Below, one piece after another: positions 29,020 to 39,003 of a stretch of 64,000 bases of DNA (positions within the stretch are counted from its first letter, which is position 1; each line of letters begins with the position of its first letter). This stretch comes from Prionace glauca (Eukaryota; Chordata; Chondrichthyes; Carcharhiniformes; Carcharhinidae): the NCBI GenBank assembly GCA_037974335.1, contig CM075760.1, positions 9,004,432 through 9,068,431 on the forward strand, in the 5' to 3' direction. Under the pieces are notes generated by a model, which saw only the letters and a list, made by a program, of their open reading frames with translations, was not told the origin of the DNA and made no database searches. The position numbers were made by a program, and so were the translations under genes.

Positions 29020-31490
29020 AGGAGCTCCCTCCCTCTCTCTCCCTCCCTCCCCCTCTCGCCCTCCCTCCCCCTCACTCCCTCCCTCCCCCTCTCGCCCTCA
29101 CTCCCCCTCTCCCTCCCTCCCCCTCACTCCCTCCCTCCCCCTCACTCCCTCCCTCCCCCTCACTCCCTCCCTCCCCCTCCCCCTCTCGCCCTCACTCCCC
29201 CTCTCCCTCCCTCCCCCTCACTCCCTCCCTCCCCCTCACTCCCTCCCTCCCCCTCACTCCCTCCCTCCCCCTCTCGCCCTCACTCCCTCCCTCCCCCTCT
29301 CGCCCTCACTCCCCCTCACTCCCTCCCTCCCTCCCTCCCCCTCACTCCCTCCCTCCCCCTCACTCCCTCCCTCCCCCTCGTCCTCACTCCCTCCCTCCCC
29401 CTCTCGCCCTCACTCACTCCCTCCCCCTCTCGCCCTCACTCCCTCCCTCCCCCTCTTGCCCTCACTCCCTCCCTCCCCCTCTCGCCCTCACTCCCCTCCC
29501 TCCCCCTCTCGCCCTCACTCCCTCCCTCCCTCCCTCCCCCTCTTGCCCTCACTCCCTCCCTCCCCCTCTCGCCCTCACTCCCTCCCGCCCCCTCTCGCCC
29601 TCACTCCCTCCCTCCCTCCCTCCCCCTCTCGCCCTCACTCCCTCCCTCCCTCCCTCCCCCTCTCGCCCTCACTCCCTCCCTCCCCCTCTCGCCCTCACTC
29701 CCTCCCTCCCTCCCTCCCCCTCTTGCCCTCACTCCCTCCCTCCCCCTCTCGCCCTCACTCCCTCCCTCCCCCTCTCGCCCTCACTCCCTCCCGCCCCCTC
29801 TCGCCCTCACTCCCTCCCTCCCCCTCTCGCCCTCACTCCCTCCCTCCCCCTCGTCCTCACTCCCCTCCCTCCCCCTCTCGCCCTCACTCCCTCCCCTCCC
29901 CCTCTCGCCCTCACTCCCCCTCACTCCCTCCCTCCCTCCCTCCCCTCCTCACTCCCTCCCGCCCCCTCTCGCCCTCACTCCCCTCCCTCCCTCCCTCCCC
30001 CTCTCGCCCTCACTCCCTCCCTCCCTCCCTCCCCCTCTCGCCCTCACTCCCTCCCTCCCCCTCTCGCCCTCACTCCCTCCCTCCCTCCTCCCCCTCTTGC
30101 CCTCACTCCCTCCCTCCCCCTCTCGCCCTCACTCCCTCCCTCCCCCTCGCCCTCACTCCCTCCCTCCCCCTCTCGCCCTCACTCCCTCCCTCCCCCCTCT
30201 CGCCCTCACTCCCCCTCACTCCCTCCCTCCCTCCCTCCCCCTCACTCCCTCCCTCCCCCTCACTCCCTCCCTCCCCCTCGTCCTCACTCCCTCCCTCCCC
30301 CTCTCGCCCTCACTCACTCCCTCCCCCTCTCGCCCTCACTCCCTCCCTCCCCCTCTTGCCCTCACTCCCTCCCTCCCCCTCTCGCCCTCACTCCCCTCCC
30401 TCCCCCTCTCGCCCTCACTCCCTCCCTCCCTCCCTCCCCCTCTTGCCCTCACTCCCTCCCTCCCCCTCTCGCCCTCACTCCCTCCCCGCCCCCTCTCGCC
30501 CTCACTCCCTCCCTCCCTCCCTCCCCCCTCTCGCCCTCACTCCCTCCCTCCCTCCCTCCCCCTCTCGCCCTCACTCCCTCCCTCCCCCTCTCGCCCTCAC
30601 TCCCTCCCTCCCTCCCTCCCCCTCTTGCCCTCACTCCCTCCCTCCCCCTCTCGCCCTCACTCCCTCCCTCCCCCTCTCGCCCTCACTCCCTCCCGCCCCC
30701 TCTCGCCCTCACTCCCTCCCTCCCCCTCTCGCCCTCACTCCCTCCCTCCCCCTCGTCCTCACTCCCTCCCTCCCCCTCGCCCTCACTCCCTCCCTCCCCC
30801 TCGCCCTCACTCCCTCCCTCCCCCTCGTCCTCACTCCCTCCCTCCCCCTCTCGCCCTCACTCCCTCCCTCCCCCTCGTCCTCACTCCCTCCCACCCCCTC
30901 TCGCCCTCCCTCCCCCTCACTCCCTCCCTCCCCCTCACTCCCTCCCTCCCCCTCGTCCTCACTCCCTCCCTCCCCCTCGTCCTCACTCCCTCCCTCCCCC
31001 TCTCTCTCGCTCCCTCCCTCCCCCTCTCTCTCGCTCCCTCCCTCCCCCTCTCGCTCTCCCTCCCTCCCCCTCTCTCTCGCTCCCTCCCTCCCCCTCTCTC
31101 TCGCTCCCTCCCTCCCCCTCTCTCCTCCCCCCTCGCTCTCACTCCCTCCCTCCCCCTCTCGTCCTCACTCCCTCCCTCCCCCTCTCTCTCGCTCCCTCCC
31201 TCCCCCTCTCTCCCTCCCCCCTCTCTCTCGCTCCCTCCCTCCCCCCCCCTCTCTCTCGCTCCCTCCCTCCCGCTCTCGCCCTCCCTCCCCCCTCACTCCC
31301 TCCCTCCCCCTCACTCCCTCCCTCCCCCTCTCGTCCTCACTCCCTCCCTCCCCCTCTCTCTCGCTCCCTCCCTCCTCCTCTCTCCCTCCCCCTCTCGCTC
31401 TCACTCCCTCCCTCCCCCTCTCGTCCTCACTCCCTCCCTCCCCCTCTCTCTCGCTCCCTCCCTCCCCCTCTCTCCTTCTCCCTCTCGCTA
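29020..31490 (+). repeat. Polypyrimidine minisatellite, about 2.5 kb
   Basis: Tandem variants of 'cctccccctctcgccctcac' plus 'tccct' (roughly 16-25 bp), almost free of purines apart from A in CACT and G in TCGCC. The complementary strand is an unbroken series of GGGAGGG and GGGGGAG blocks. Long-range duplication is visible: 29290-29470 and 30200-30380 are nearly identical. Confidence 0.95.
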
Positions 31491-32560
31491 CCTCCCTCTT
31501 TTTACCATTCCCTCCCTTCCTCTCTCACTCCCTGCCTGCCTCTCTCCCTCTTTTTCTCTTGTTCTCCCCCTCTCTCCCTCTCGTTCCCCTCTCTCTCTCG
31601 TTCCCCTCTCTCTCTCGTTCCCCTCTCTCTCTCGTTCTCCCTCTTTCTCTCATTCACCTCTCGCTCTCTCTCTTGTTCCCCTCTCTCTCTCTCTCATTCT
31701 CCCTCTTTCTCTCTCATTCCACCTCTCGCTCTCTCTCTCATTCCCCCCTTTCTCTCCCTCATTCCCTCTCTCTCGTTCCCCCTCTCTCTCTCCCTCTTGT
31801 TCCCACTCTCTCTCTCATTCCTCTTCTCTCTAGTTCCCCCTCACTCTCTTGTTCCCCTTCTCTCTTGTTCCTTCTTCTCTTCTTCCCTGCTTCTTGCTCA
31901 CTTTCTGTCCCTTCTCCCTCCCTCCCCATCCCTCCATACCTCCTCCACCATCGCTCCCCCCTCCATTCTTCCCTCCCTCTCCCTTCCTCCCTCTCTGTCT
32001 CTCTCTTTCCCTCCCTCCCTCTCCCTTTCTCATTCCTTCTCTCTGTCTTGTTTCCCTTCTCTCCCTCTCTCATTCCCCACCTGTCTCTCATTTTCTCTCT
32101 TCCTCTCGTTCAGTCTTTCACATGTTCCCTCTCTCACTCCCTCATTTCCTCTCATTCCCTCCTCCCTCCCTCACTCTCTTGTTCTCTCTCGCCCTCTCAC
32201 GCCCTTCCTCTCTCTCCGTCCCTCTCGTTCCCTCTCGCTCTCTCCCATTTCCCCCCCCGTCATTCCTTCTCTCTCTCGTTCTCTCCCTCCATCCCTTCCT
32301 CTCTCTCCTTCTCTCCCTCTCCTTCATTCCCTCCCTCTCTCCCTCTCCCTCCCCCCCTCTCTCTGATTTCCCCCTCTCTCTTTCATTTCCCCCCCTTTCT
32401 CACATTCCCTCACGTGCTCACTGTGTCTCTCTCGTTCCCCCTCTCCCTCTATCTCTTGTTCCCTCTCACTTCCCTCTCTCTCTCGTTCCCCCCCTCTCCC
32501 TCTCTCGGTCCCCTTCTCTCTCTCGCTCCCTCCTCTTTCTCGTTCTCCTTTTTGACACGT
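31491..32560 (+). repeat. CT-rich degenerate tract
   Basis: Continuation of the pyrimidine-rich strand with less regular units (TCTCTCTCGTTCCCC, CATTCCCTC). Together with 29020-31490 it makes a 3.5-kb polypurine/polypyrimidine block. Confidence 0.93.
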
Positions 32561-32674
32561 TTATAAGACATTTCACATTGCCCTCACAGGCTCGTTAACT
32601 GAAGATGAGGGGAGGGGTGGATGGATGTGGGGCAGAGTGGGGGGAGGGGCCTCTCAGGAGGCTGACAGACTGCA

Positions 32675-33018
32675 GAAGTGATGTGGAGATGCCGGCGTTG
32701 GACTGGGATAAACACAGTAAGAAGTCTCACAACACCAGGTTTATGTCCAACTAGTTTATTTGATAGTAACCCCACAAGCTTTCGGAAACGGTGATCCTTC
32801 GTCAGGTGTGTGGAAGGTTCTGATCAGAGAAGGGCATATAAAGACACACACAATTTACAGAATACTGATTAGAATGCAAGTCTTTACAGCCAACCTGCTA
32901 TTCAGGTCTTAAAGATGCAAACAATGTGAGCGGAGAGTGAGTGGTTAAAGAGATGTGTGTTGGCTCCTGTCTGGAGACGATACACATCTCTTTAACCTAT
33001 GCAAATGCTATCTCGACT
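32675..33018 (-). mobile_element. Penelope-like terminal repeat, solo copy
   Basis: 'gatgtggagatgccggcgtt', 'cacaagctttcggaaacggt' and 'agagatgtgtgttggctcct' give an uninterrupted copy of the repeat seen split at 15462-15689/17298-17400. The hammerhead-like core lies at about 32770-32815 on the minus strand. Confidence 0.75.
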
Positions 33019-33330
33019 CACATTATCCCATAAGTTTCAATAAAACCTCCACTCATTCTTCTAAACTCCAATGAGTACAGATCCAGTGTCCTCAACCTTT
33101 CCATGTACTACAAGCTTTTCATTCTTGTGAACCTCCATTCACCCCTTTCCAAGGCCAGACATCCTTCTTTAGATATGGGGCCCAAAACTACTCCAATACT
33201 CTAGGTGTGGTCTCACCAGAACCTTATAAAGGCACAGATACCCACCTTCTAACCAATGAAAAAGTATCTTCTTAAATCCCCTCTAAGTCTCCTACTCCTG
33301 AGCTTAAATTTGCCAGAACAGCTATTAGAC
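33018..33330 (-). mobile_element. Old CR1 relics
   Basis: The complement of CR1 C-terminal coding ('cactcattcttctaaactcc', 'ggggcccaaaactactccaa') is clear to about 33235. A second, weaker fragment follows ('cccctctaagtctcctactc'). Confidence 0.6.
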
Positions 33331-33446
33331 TGCGGCTTTGTCGATGATCTCGGGAGTATCAGATGCTTTTCATTATATTTTTGATTTTGTTTTGCCTCTA
33401 AGTTATTAGGTAAGGGATATAAACTTTGTAAACAAAACAATTTTGG

Positions 33447-34592
33447 TGACGGAAGAGCGGTGGATATGGTTTACATGGACTTCAGCAAGGCGTTTGATAA
33501 GGTCCCCCATGAAAAAGTGAGAGGGCATGGGATCCAAGGAGCTGTTGCCTTGTGGATCCAGAACTGGCTTGCCTGCAGAAGGCAGAGAGTGGTTGTGGAT
33601 GGAGGTTGGTAACCAGTGGAGTGCCCCAGGGATCTGTTCTAGGACGCTTGCTGTCTGTAATTTTCATAAATGGCCTGGATGAGGAAGTGGAGGGATGGGT
33701 TTGTAAGTTCGCCGATGATACGAAGATTGGTGGTGTTGTGGATGTTAGAAGTTGCAGCGAGACATAGATAGGATGCAAGACTGGGCGGAGAAGTGGCAGG
33801 TGGACTTCAACACGGATAAGTGTGTAGTGGTCCATTTTGGCAGGTCCAATGGGATGAAGGAGTATAGTATCAAGGGTAGGACTCTTAGCAGTGTTGAGGA
33901 GCAGAAGGACCCTTGGAGTCCAGGTGCATAGGACTCTTAAATCGGCCTCGCAGGTGGAGGATGTGGCCAAGAAGGCGTATGGTGTACTAGCCTTCATTAA
34001 TCGAGGGATTGAGTTTAGGAGTCGGGAGGTAATGCTGCAACTTTATAAGACCCTTGTCAGACCCCACTTGGAGTACTATGCACAGTTCTGGTCGCCTCAT
34101 TACAAGAAGGATGTGGAAGCTATTGAAAGGATGCAGAAGAGATTTACGAGGATGTTGCCTGGACTGGGTGACATGCCTTATGAGGATAGGTTGAGGGAGC
34201 TCGGTCTTTTCTCCCTGGAGAGATGAAGGTTGAGAGCCGACCTGATAGAGGTTTATGAGATGTTGAGAGGTATAGATAGGGCGGATTCTTGGAAGCTATG
34301 TCCCAGGGCTGAAATGGTCGCTATGAGAGGACACAGGTTTAAGGTGCTGGGGAGCAAGTACAGAGGAGATGTTGGGGTAAGTTTTTCACTCAGAGGGTGG
34401 TGACTGAGTGGAATCGGCTGCCTCCGGTGGTGATAGAGGCAAACTCGTTGGGGTCTTTTAAGAGACTTCTGGATGAGTACATGGGATTTAATGGGATTGA
34501 GGGTTATAGATAGGCCTGGTAGGCAGGGATATGATCGGCGCAACTTGTGGGCCGAAGGGCCAGTTTGTGCTGTAGTGTTCTATGTTCTATAT
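33447..34592 (+). mobile_element. CR1-type LINE (family B), RT part
   Basis: Coding from GRAVDMVYMDFSKAFDKVPH through TSGVPQGSVLG, KFADDTKIGGVVDV, LVRPHLEYYAQFWSPHYKKD and RLRELGLFSLER, to the TTCTATGTTCTAT terminus. Frames are broken in several places (for example near 33640, 33760, 33905 and a TGA at 34224), so the copy is inactive. It is the same family as 8748-9650. Confidence 0.88.
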
Positions 34593-34631
34593 AAATCTGT
34601 GTCACGCCCCTTGCTTATTGATCCTTCAACT

Positions 34632-35005
34632 AAGGCAGCCTGGTGGTGCAGTGGTTAGCTGCGCCAGGGACCTGGGTTCAATTCCCAGTTTGGGTCACTG
34701 CCTGCACATTCTCCCCATGTCTGCATGGGTTTCCTCCGGGTGCTTCAGGGTGGATTGGCCATGCTAACTTTTCCCTTAGTGTCCAGATGTGCCGGTTGGG
34801 GGGAATTGGCCATACTAAGCTGCCCGTTAGTGTCTAAAGATGTGCAGGTTACGTAGATTGGCTATGCTAATTTGCCCCTTAGTGTCTGGGGATTAGCAGG
34901 GTAAATGTTTGAGGTTATGGGGATAGTGCCTGGGTGGGATTGTATTCGGTACAGACTCAATGGACTGAATGGCCTCCTTCATTACTGTAGAGATTCTATG
35001 ATTCT
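34632..35005 (+). mobile_element. SINE-1 with triplicated body unit
   Basis: Head 'ggtggtgcagtggttagctg', B-box GGTTCAATTCC, then the 52-bp body unit about three times (34745-34885), then the tail ('gtacagactcaatggactga', 'gagattctatgattcta'). Confidence 0.82.
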
Positions 35006-35367
35006 AGGTGGCCATCCATCCCCCGCTTGGCGTTGGAATTGATGAGGCCAGCTTGGGGGTAGGATGTGTGGGGAGTAACAGGCCAATAAACTGACGACAG
35101 GCTGGCTGGTAGCAGCTGGATGTTGAATCCTTGGCCCAGGTGCAGAGTCTTGGCTCAGGCTGACTCAGAGGAATCTCTGGACTGTTTCCCCCCTCCCCCT
35201 TCCTCTCTCCACCACTTCCCAAGCCAGGATCAGTGGGATGCAGTTCCTCACCTCACTGTGAGAAATATTCTGGGAATGAGCGGAGTTAGGAACTGCAGAT
35301 TCAGGGAATTCACAGTGAGACATTCACGTGTGTGTGTGTGTATAATGTAGATCCCACTGTGAATCTG
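35006..35367. other. No gene recognised
   Basis: Moderately GC-rich, with a short (GT)n at 35325-35342. No domain or exon could be supported. Confidence 0.35.
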
Positions 35368-35444
35368 TAAAAGTACTTATTAGTGTCGCAAGTCAGCTTA
35401 CATTAACACTGCAACACTGCTTATATTAACAGTACATTAACACT
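35368..35444 (-). mobile_element. SINE-2 tail, left part of an interrupted copy
   Basis: 'ttattagtgtcgcaagtcag' and 'cttacattaacactgcaaca' are the complement of the SINE-2 end. The copy resumes at 35885. Confidence 0.65.
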
Positions 35445-35884
35445 GAATTATAAGGAGAGGCTGGACCGACTGGGACATTTTTTCTCTGGAGCAGAGGAGG
35501 CTAAGGGATGAGCTTATAGAAGTCTATAAAATAATGAGGGACATACATCAGCCAGATAGTCAACATCTTTTCCCAACTGTGGGGTGTCTAAAACTAGAGG
35601 GCATAGGTTTAAGGTGAGAGGGGAGAGATACAGAAGGATCCAGAGGGGTTACTATTTCATGTAGAGGGTGGTGAGTGTCTGGAACAAGCTGCCAGAGGTG
35701 GTAGTAGACGGGAGTACAATTTTGTCTTTTAAAAATGTTTAGATGGTTACATGGGTAAGATGGGTATAGAGGGATATGGGCCAAATGTGGGCAAATGGGA
35801 CTAACTTGGGGGTTAAAAAAAGGGGCAGCATGGACAAGTTGGGCCGAAGGGCCTGTTTCCATGCTGTAAACCTTTATGACCCTG
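35445..35884 (+). mobile_element. CR1 (family C) inserted into SINE-2
   Basis: From 'ataaggagaggctggaccga' to the tail 'ccatgctgtaaacctttatg'. The RT C-terminus is in decayed frames. SINE-2 sequence flanks it on both sides, so this insertion post-dates that SINE. Confidence 0.8.
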
Positions 35885-35945
35885 TGAAGTTACTGTGAAA
35901 AATTCCCTGATCGTCACACTCCAGTGGCTGTTTGGGTCCACCCGG
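35885..35945 (-). mobile_element. SINE-2, right part of interrupted copy
   Basis: 'gtgaagttactgtgaaaaat' and 'cactccagtggctgtttggg' continue the minus-strand SINE-2. Confidence 0.6.
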
Positions 35946-36190
35946 GTGTGATTCCCAGTTTGGGTCACTGTCTGTGCGGAGTCCGCATGTTCTTCCTGTA
36001 TCTGTGTGAGTTTCCTCCAGGCGCTCTAGTTTCCTCCCACAGTTCAAAAGACGTGCTGGTTAAGTGCATTGGGCTGTACTAAATTCTCCCTCAGTGTACC
36101 TGAACAGGCGCTGGGGTGTGGCAACTCAGAGATTTTCACAGTAACTTCATTGCAGTGTTAATGTAAGCCTACTTGTGACATTAGTATTAA
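35946..36190 (+). mobile_element. SINE-2
   Basis: From the B-box region ('gtgattcccagtttgggtca') through 'gacgtgctggttaagtgcat' to 'ttaatgtaagcctacttgtg' and an AT-rich end. Confidence 0.8.
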
Positions 36191-36714
36191 AAAAGAAGCG
36201 AGGCCAAGAGAGAGGGAAATGATAGTGAGTGAGACAGAGAGGGAGAGATAGAGATAGACAGGGACAGAGGGACTGAGTGAGAAGGAGAGATAGGAAAAAA
36301 CAGAGATGGAGACAAGGACAGAGAGAGAGAATAGCACTGACGGAGCAAGAGATGGAGAGAGAGATAGGAAAGACAAAGAGAGATAGAGAGACAGGATGAC
36401 AGAGACAGAGTGCCCCTGAGAGAGGGAGAGTCAGAGGTGAGTCAGAGAGAGAGAGTGACAGTGAAATGAGACAGAGTGAGAGAAAGAAAGAGACAGAGTT
36501 AGAGAGAGAAAGACAGAGTGAGAGACAGGGGGAGAGAGGGAGTGACAGACAGAGACAGACATAGATAGACTGAGTCCGTGTGAGAGAGAGAGAGACAGAC
36601 AGGGAGAGAGACACACAGAAACAGAGGGAGAGAGTGAGAGCACAACACAGACAGAGAGAGACAGAGATAGAGAGACAGACTGAGTGTGTGTTTGAGAGAC
36701 ACAGAGAGAAGGCC
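36191..36714 (+). repeat. GA-rich simple repeat
   Basis: Low-complexity purine tract of about 0.5 kb (GAGAGAGAC and related). Confidence 0.92.
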
Positions 36715-36965
36715 CGATTTTACCATTTTGATTCTATGGACTGAATCTGGCATGATCCAGATCCGACTTGTAAACCCGTCCTCAGGTGCCCCATATGAAC
36801 TCTGCCTGAGAAAAAAAGCAGTGATTCTGAATTGTGCTGCAGAAACCTGTGAGTGGGATTTATCGCACCCGAAACACGGCTGCTCCGAGTGGAGCCTTCA
36901 ACTGTGCAGGTACAGTACAAAACACTCCCCTGCCACATTGTCACTGCTCCTGGGCCAGAGAAAGT
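36715..36965 (+). repeat. Unclassified interspersed sequence, left half
   Basis: Begins 'gcccgattttaccatttt'. Together with 37650-37990 it may be one element split by the intervening minisatellite: the right end, read on the other strand, begins 'gggctcaataatgccatcg'. No coding. Confidence 0.3.
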
Positions 36966-36974
36966 GGCCCAGAA

Positions 36975-37640
36975 CACCATCTGGCCTCCTCGCCACCCCA
37001 TCCAACCAGAGAACATCTGGCCTCCCCCCCACCCCCCTGCAACCAGAGAACATCTGGCCTCCCTCCCCCCTCCAACCAGAGAACATCTGGCCTCCCCTCC
37101 CCCCTCCAACCAGAGAACATCTGGCTTCCGCCCTGCAACCAGAGAACATCTGGCCTCCCTCCCCCCTCCAACCAGGGAACATCTGGCCTCCCCTCCCACC
37201 CCCCTCCAACCAGGGAACATCTGGTCTCCCTCCCTCCCAACCCCTCCTCCAACCAGAGAACATCTGGCCTCCCTCCCCCCTCCAACCAGGGAACATCTGG
37301 CCTCCCACCCCCCTCCAACCAGGGAACATCTGGTCTCCCTCCCTCCCAACCCTCCTCCAACCAGAGAACATCTGGCCTCCCTCCCCCCCATCCCCCTCCA
37401 GAGAACATCTGGCCTCCCTCCCCCCAACCCCCTCCAACCAGAGAACATCTGGCCTCCCTCCCCTCTCCAACCAGGGAACATCTGCCCTCCCACCCCCCTC
37501 AAACCAGGGAACATCTGGTCTCCCCTCCCTCCCAACCCCTCCTCCAACCAGAGAACATCTGGACTCCCTCCCCTTCCACCACCTCAGTGGTTGAGGTGGT
37601 CCAGATGTTCTCTGGTTGTCCAGATGTTCTCTGGTTGGAT
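36975..37640 (+). repeat. 33-45-bp minisatellite with hairpin unit
   Basis: About 16 units of 'ccagagaacatctggcctcc' plus a variable C-rich spacer. Each unit contains CCAGA-GAACA-TCTGG, a 5-bp stem with a 5-nt loop, and a CATCTG E-box. At the right end (37598-37637) two units are in inverted orientation ('ccagatgttctctggttg'). Confidence 0.92.
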
Positions 37641-37649
37641 CTGACCTGA

Positions 37650-37990
37650 GTCAGACAGCTGCTGGAAGCTCTGTATTTACCTCTTCAGAAGCTGGAGCGC
37701 CCAAAACACATCTTTGCAGACCATGTCTGTTTCTTGCTGAATCTGGATGCGCGAACGTGATGGTAAAAGGGGAAACGCAGGGACGTTTGAGCATCCAAAT
37801 ACAAATGCGTTTAAATTGACGTCGCACCCGTTTAGGGTGCGGTGCTGATCACAGCCATTTTAGCTGCTTGGTAAAGGGGGAACGGGCGCAGAGGCGGGCA
37901 TGGATTGTGCTCCTCACCTTACACTCCACTTTACCAAGTTATCGCATCCGAAAATGGGTGCAACACGATGGCATTATTGAGCCCAGAGGG
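37650..37990 (+). repeat. Unclassified interspersed sequence, right half
   Basis: 'gacgtcgcacccgtttaggg', 'gaacgggcgcagaggcgggc' and 'cattattgagcccag'. CpG-containing, non-coding, probably repetitive, with no family recognised. Confidence 0.3.
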
Positions 37991-38254
37991 AGAGACTCAC
38001 ACAGAGAGACAGAAATAATCTAATTTCTCCTAAATCTAGAACATACAAGCAGCACCAGAAACTCCTTAAATATAAATAAATAGTTTATTTGGTTTAAATA
38101 AGAATACAGACAAATCCTGCAAACATTAATTAATGCACAAACTGATTGAAACGAATCAAGTCACAATAAAATAGATTAAAACCTCATTAATATAAACAGC
38201 ATTAACCTGTGACAACTGGACCTGGCAGTATAGAGAGCAGTGTTTCAATGACGA
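37991..38254 (-). other. AT-rich segment, probable end of REC8 3' UTR
   Basis: AT-rich sequence with an AATAAA on the minus strand (38084-38089). No repeat identified. Confidence 0.35.
38084..38089 (-). terminator. Candidate REC8 poly(A) signal
   Basis: AATAAA on the minus strand, 820 nt after the REC8 stop, in AT-rich surroundings. If used, the 3' UTR would include the L2-like fragment at 38255-38800. Confidence 0.35.
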
Positions 38255-38800
38255 TGGGACAGCGATGCTGTAGTTAAGAAAGCCCCACCAACGCCTTTAC
38301 TTTCTCAGAACTCAAAAGAAACTTGGCATGTCAGCTACAACTCTCACCAACTTTTATAGATGCACCATAGAAAGCATTCTTTCTGGGGTTGTATCACAGC
38401 TCAGTATGGGCTCCTGCTCTGCCCAAGACTGCAGGAACTACAAAAGGTCGTGAATGTAGCCCAATCCAGCAACAAACCAGCCTCCCATCCACTGACTCTG
38501 TCAACACTTCCCGCTGCCTCAGCAAAGCAGCCAGCATAATTAAGGACCCCGCACACCCCAGACATTCTCTCTTCCACCTTCCTCCCTCAGGAAAAAGATA
38601 CAAAAGTCTGAGGTCACGCACCAACCAACTCAAGAACAGCTTGTTACCTGCTTCTGACTTACCTTGCATTAAGTTGATCTTTCTCTGCACCTTAGCTATG
38701 ACTGTAACACTACATTCTGCACTCTCTCCTTTCCTTGTCCATGAACAGTATGCTTTGTATTGTGCACATGAAACAATATTTTTCACTGTTGCTGGCTCTC
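38255..38800 (+). mobile_element. L2-like LINE, 3' part
   Basis: 'cttggcatgtcagctacaac', 'aaagcattctttctggggtt' and 'accttgcattaagttgatct' match the end of the long copy at 22000-22500. It lies antisense to REC8, between the REC8 stop and the candidate poly(A) signal. Confidence 0.8.
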
Positions 38801-38908
38801 AGTGTGGGGGCATCGGGCTGTCCAAATCGCCTGGTCCCCACCTACGTCTCCAGACTGCAGGTTACAGCTGCTCGGGCCCATCCGCCAGTCCGGCGTCCGG
38901 GAAGGGGC

Positions 38909-39003
38909 TCAGAGTCCCACCTCGTACTTGGGGCCCGGCCGGATGGTTATCCTCCCGTAAGGCTCGCTCTGCTCCAGGGTGAGGATCTGTCTCCCTGCCA
39001 GTA
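38909..39003 (-). CDS. REC8: REC8 last coding exon
   Basis: Acceptor cttcctgtgcag| at 39004/39003 and stop TGA at 38911-38909. Encodes VLAGRQILTLEQSEPYGRIT then IRPGPKYEVGL, the end of the kleisin winged helix. Human REC8 ends PYGRLLIQPGPRFH, so the last residues differ. Directly upstream in the sense direction is a 285-bp polypyrimidine tract. Confidence 0.92.

Noticed and set aside
28473-32366. Very long Pro/Leu/Ser-rich open frames (over 1000 residues) on the plus strand
   Set aside because: All three stop codons need purines, and this strand is almost pure pyrimidine, so every frame stays open. The content is simple tandem repeat and has no domain.
36686-37649. Overlapping 260-300-residue frames
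   Set aside because: They read through a 33-45-bp minisatellite in all frames. The composition is imposed by the repeat.
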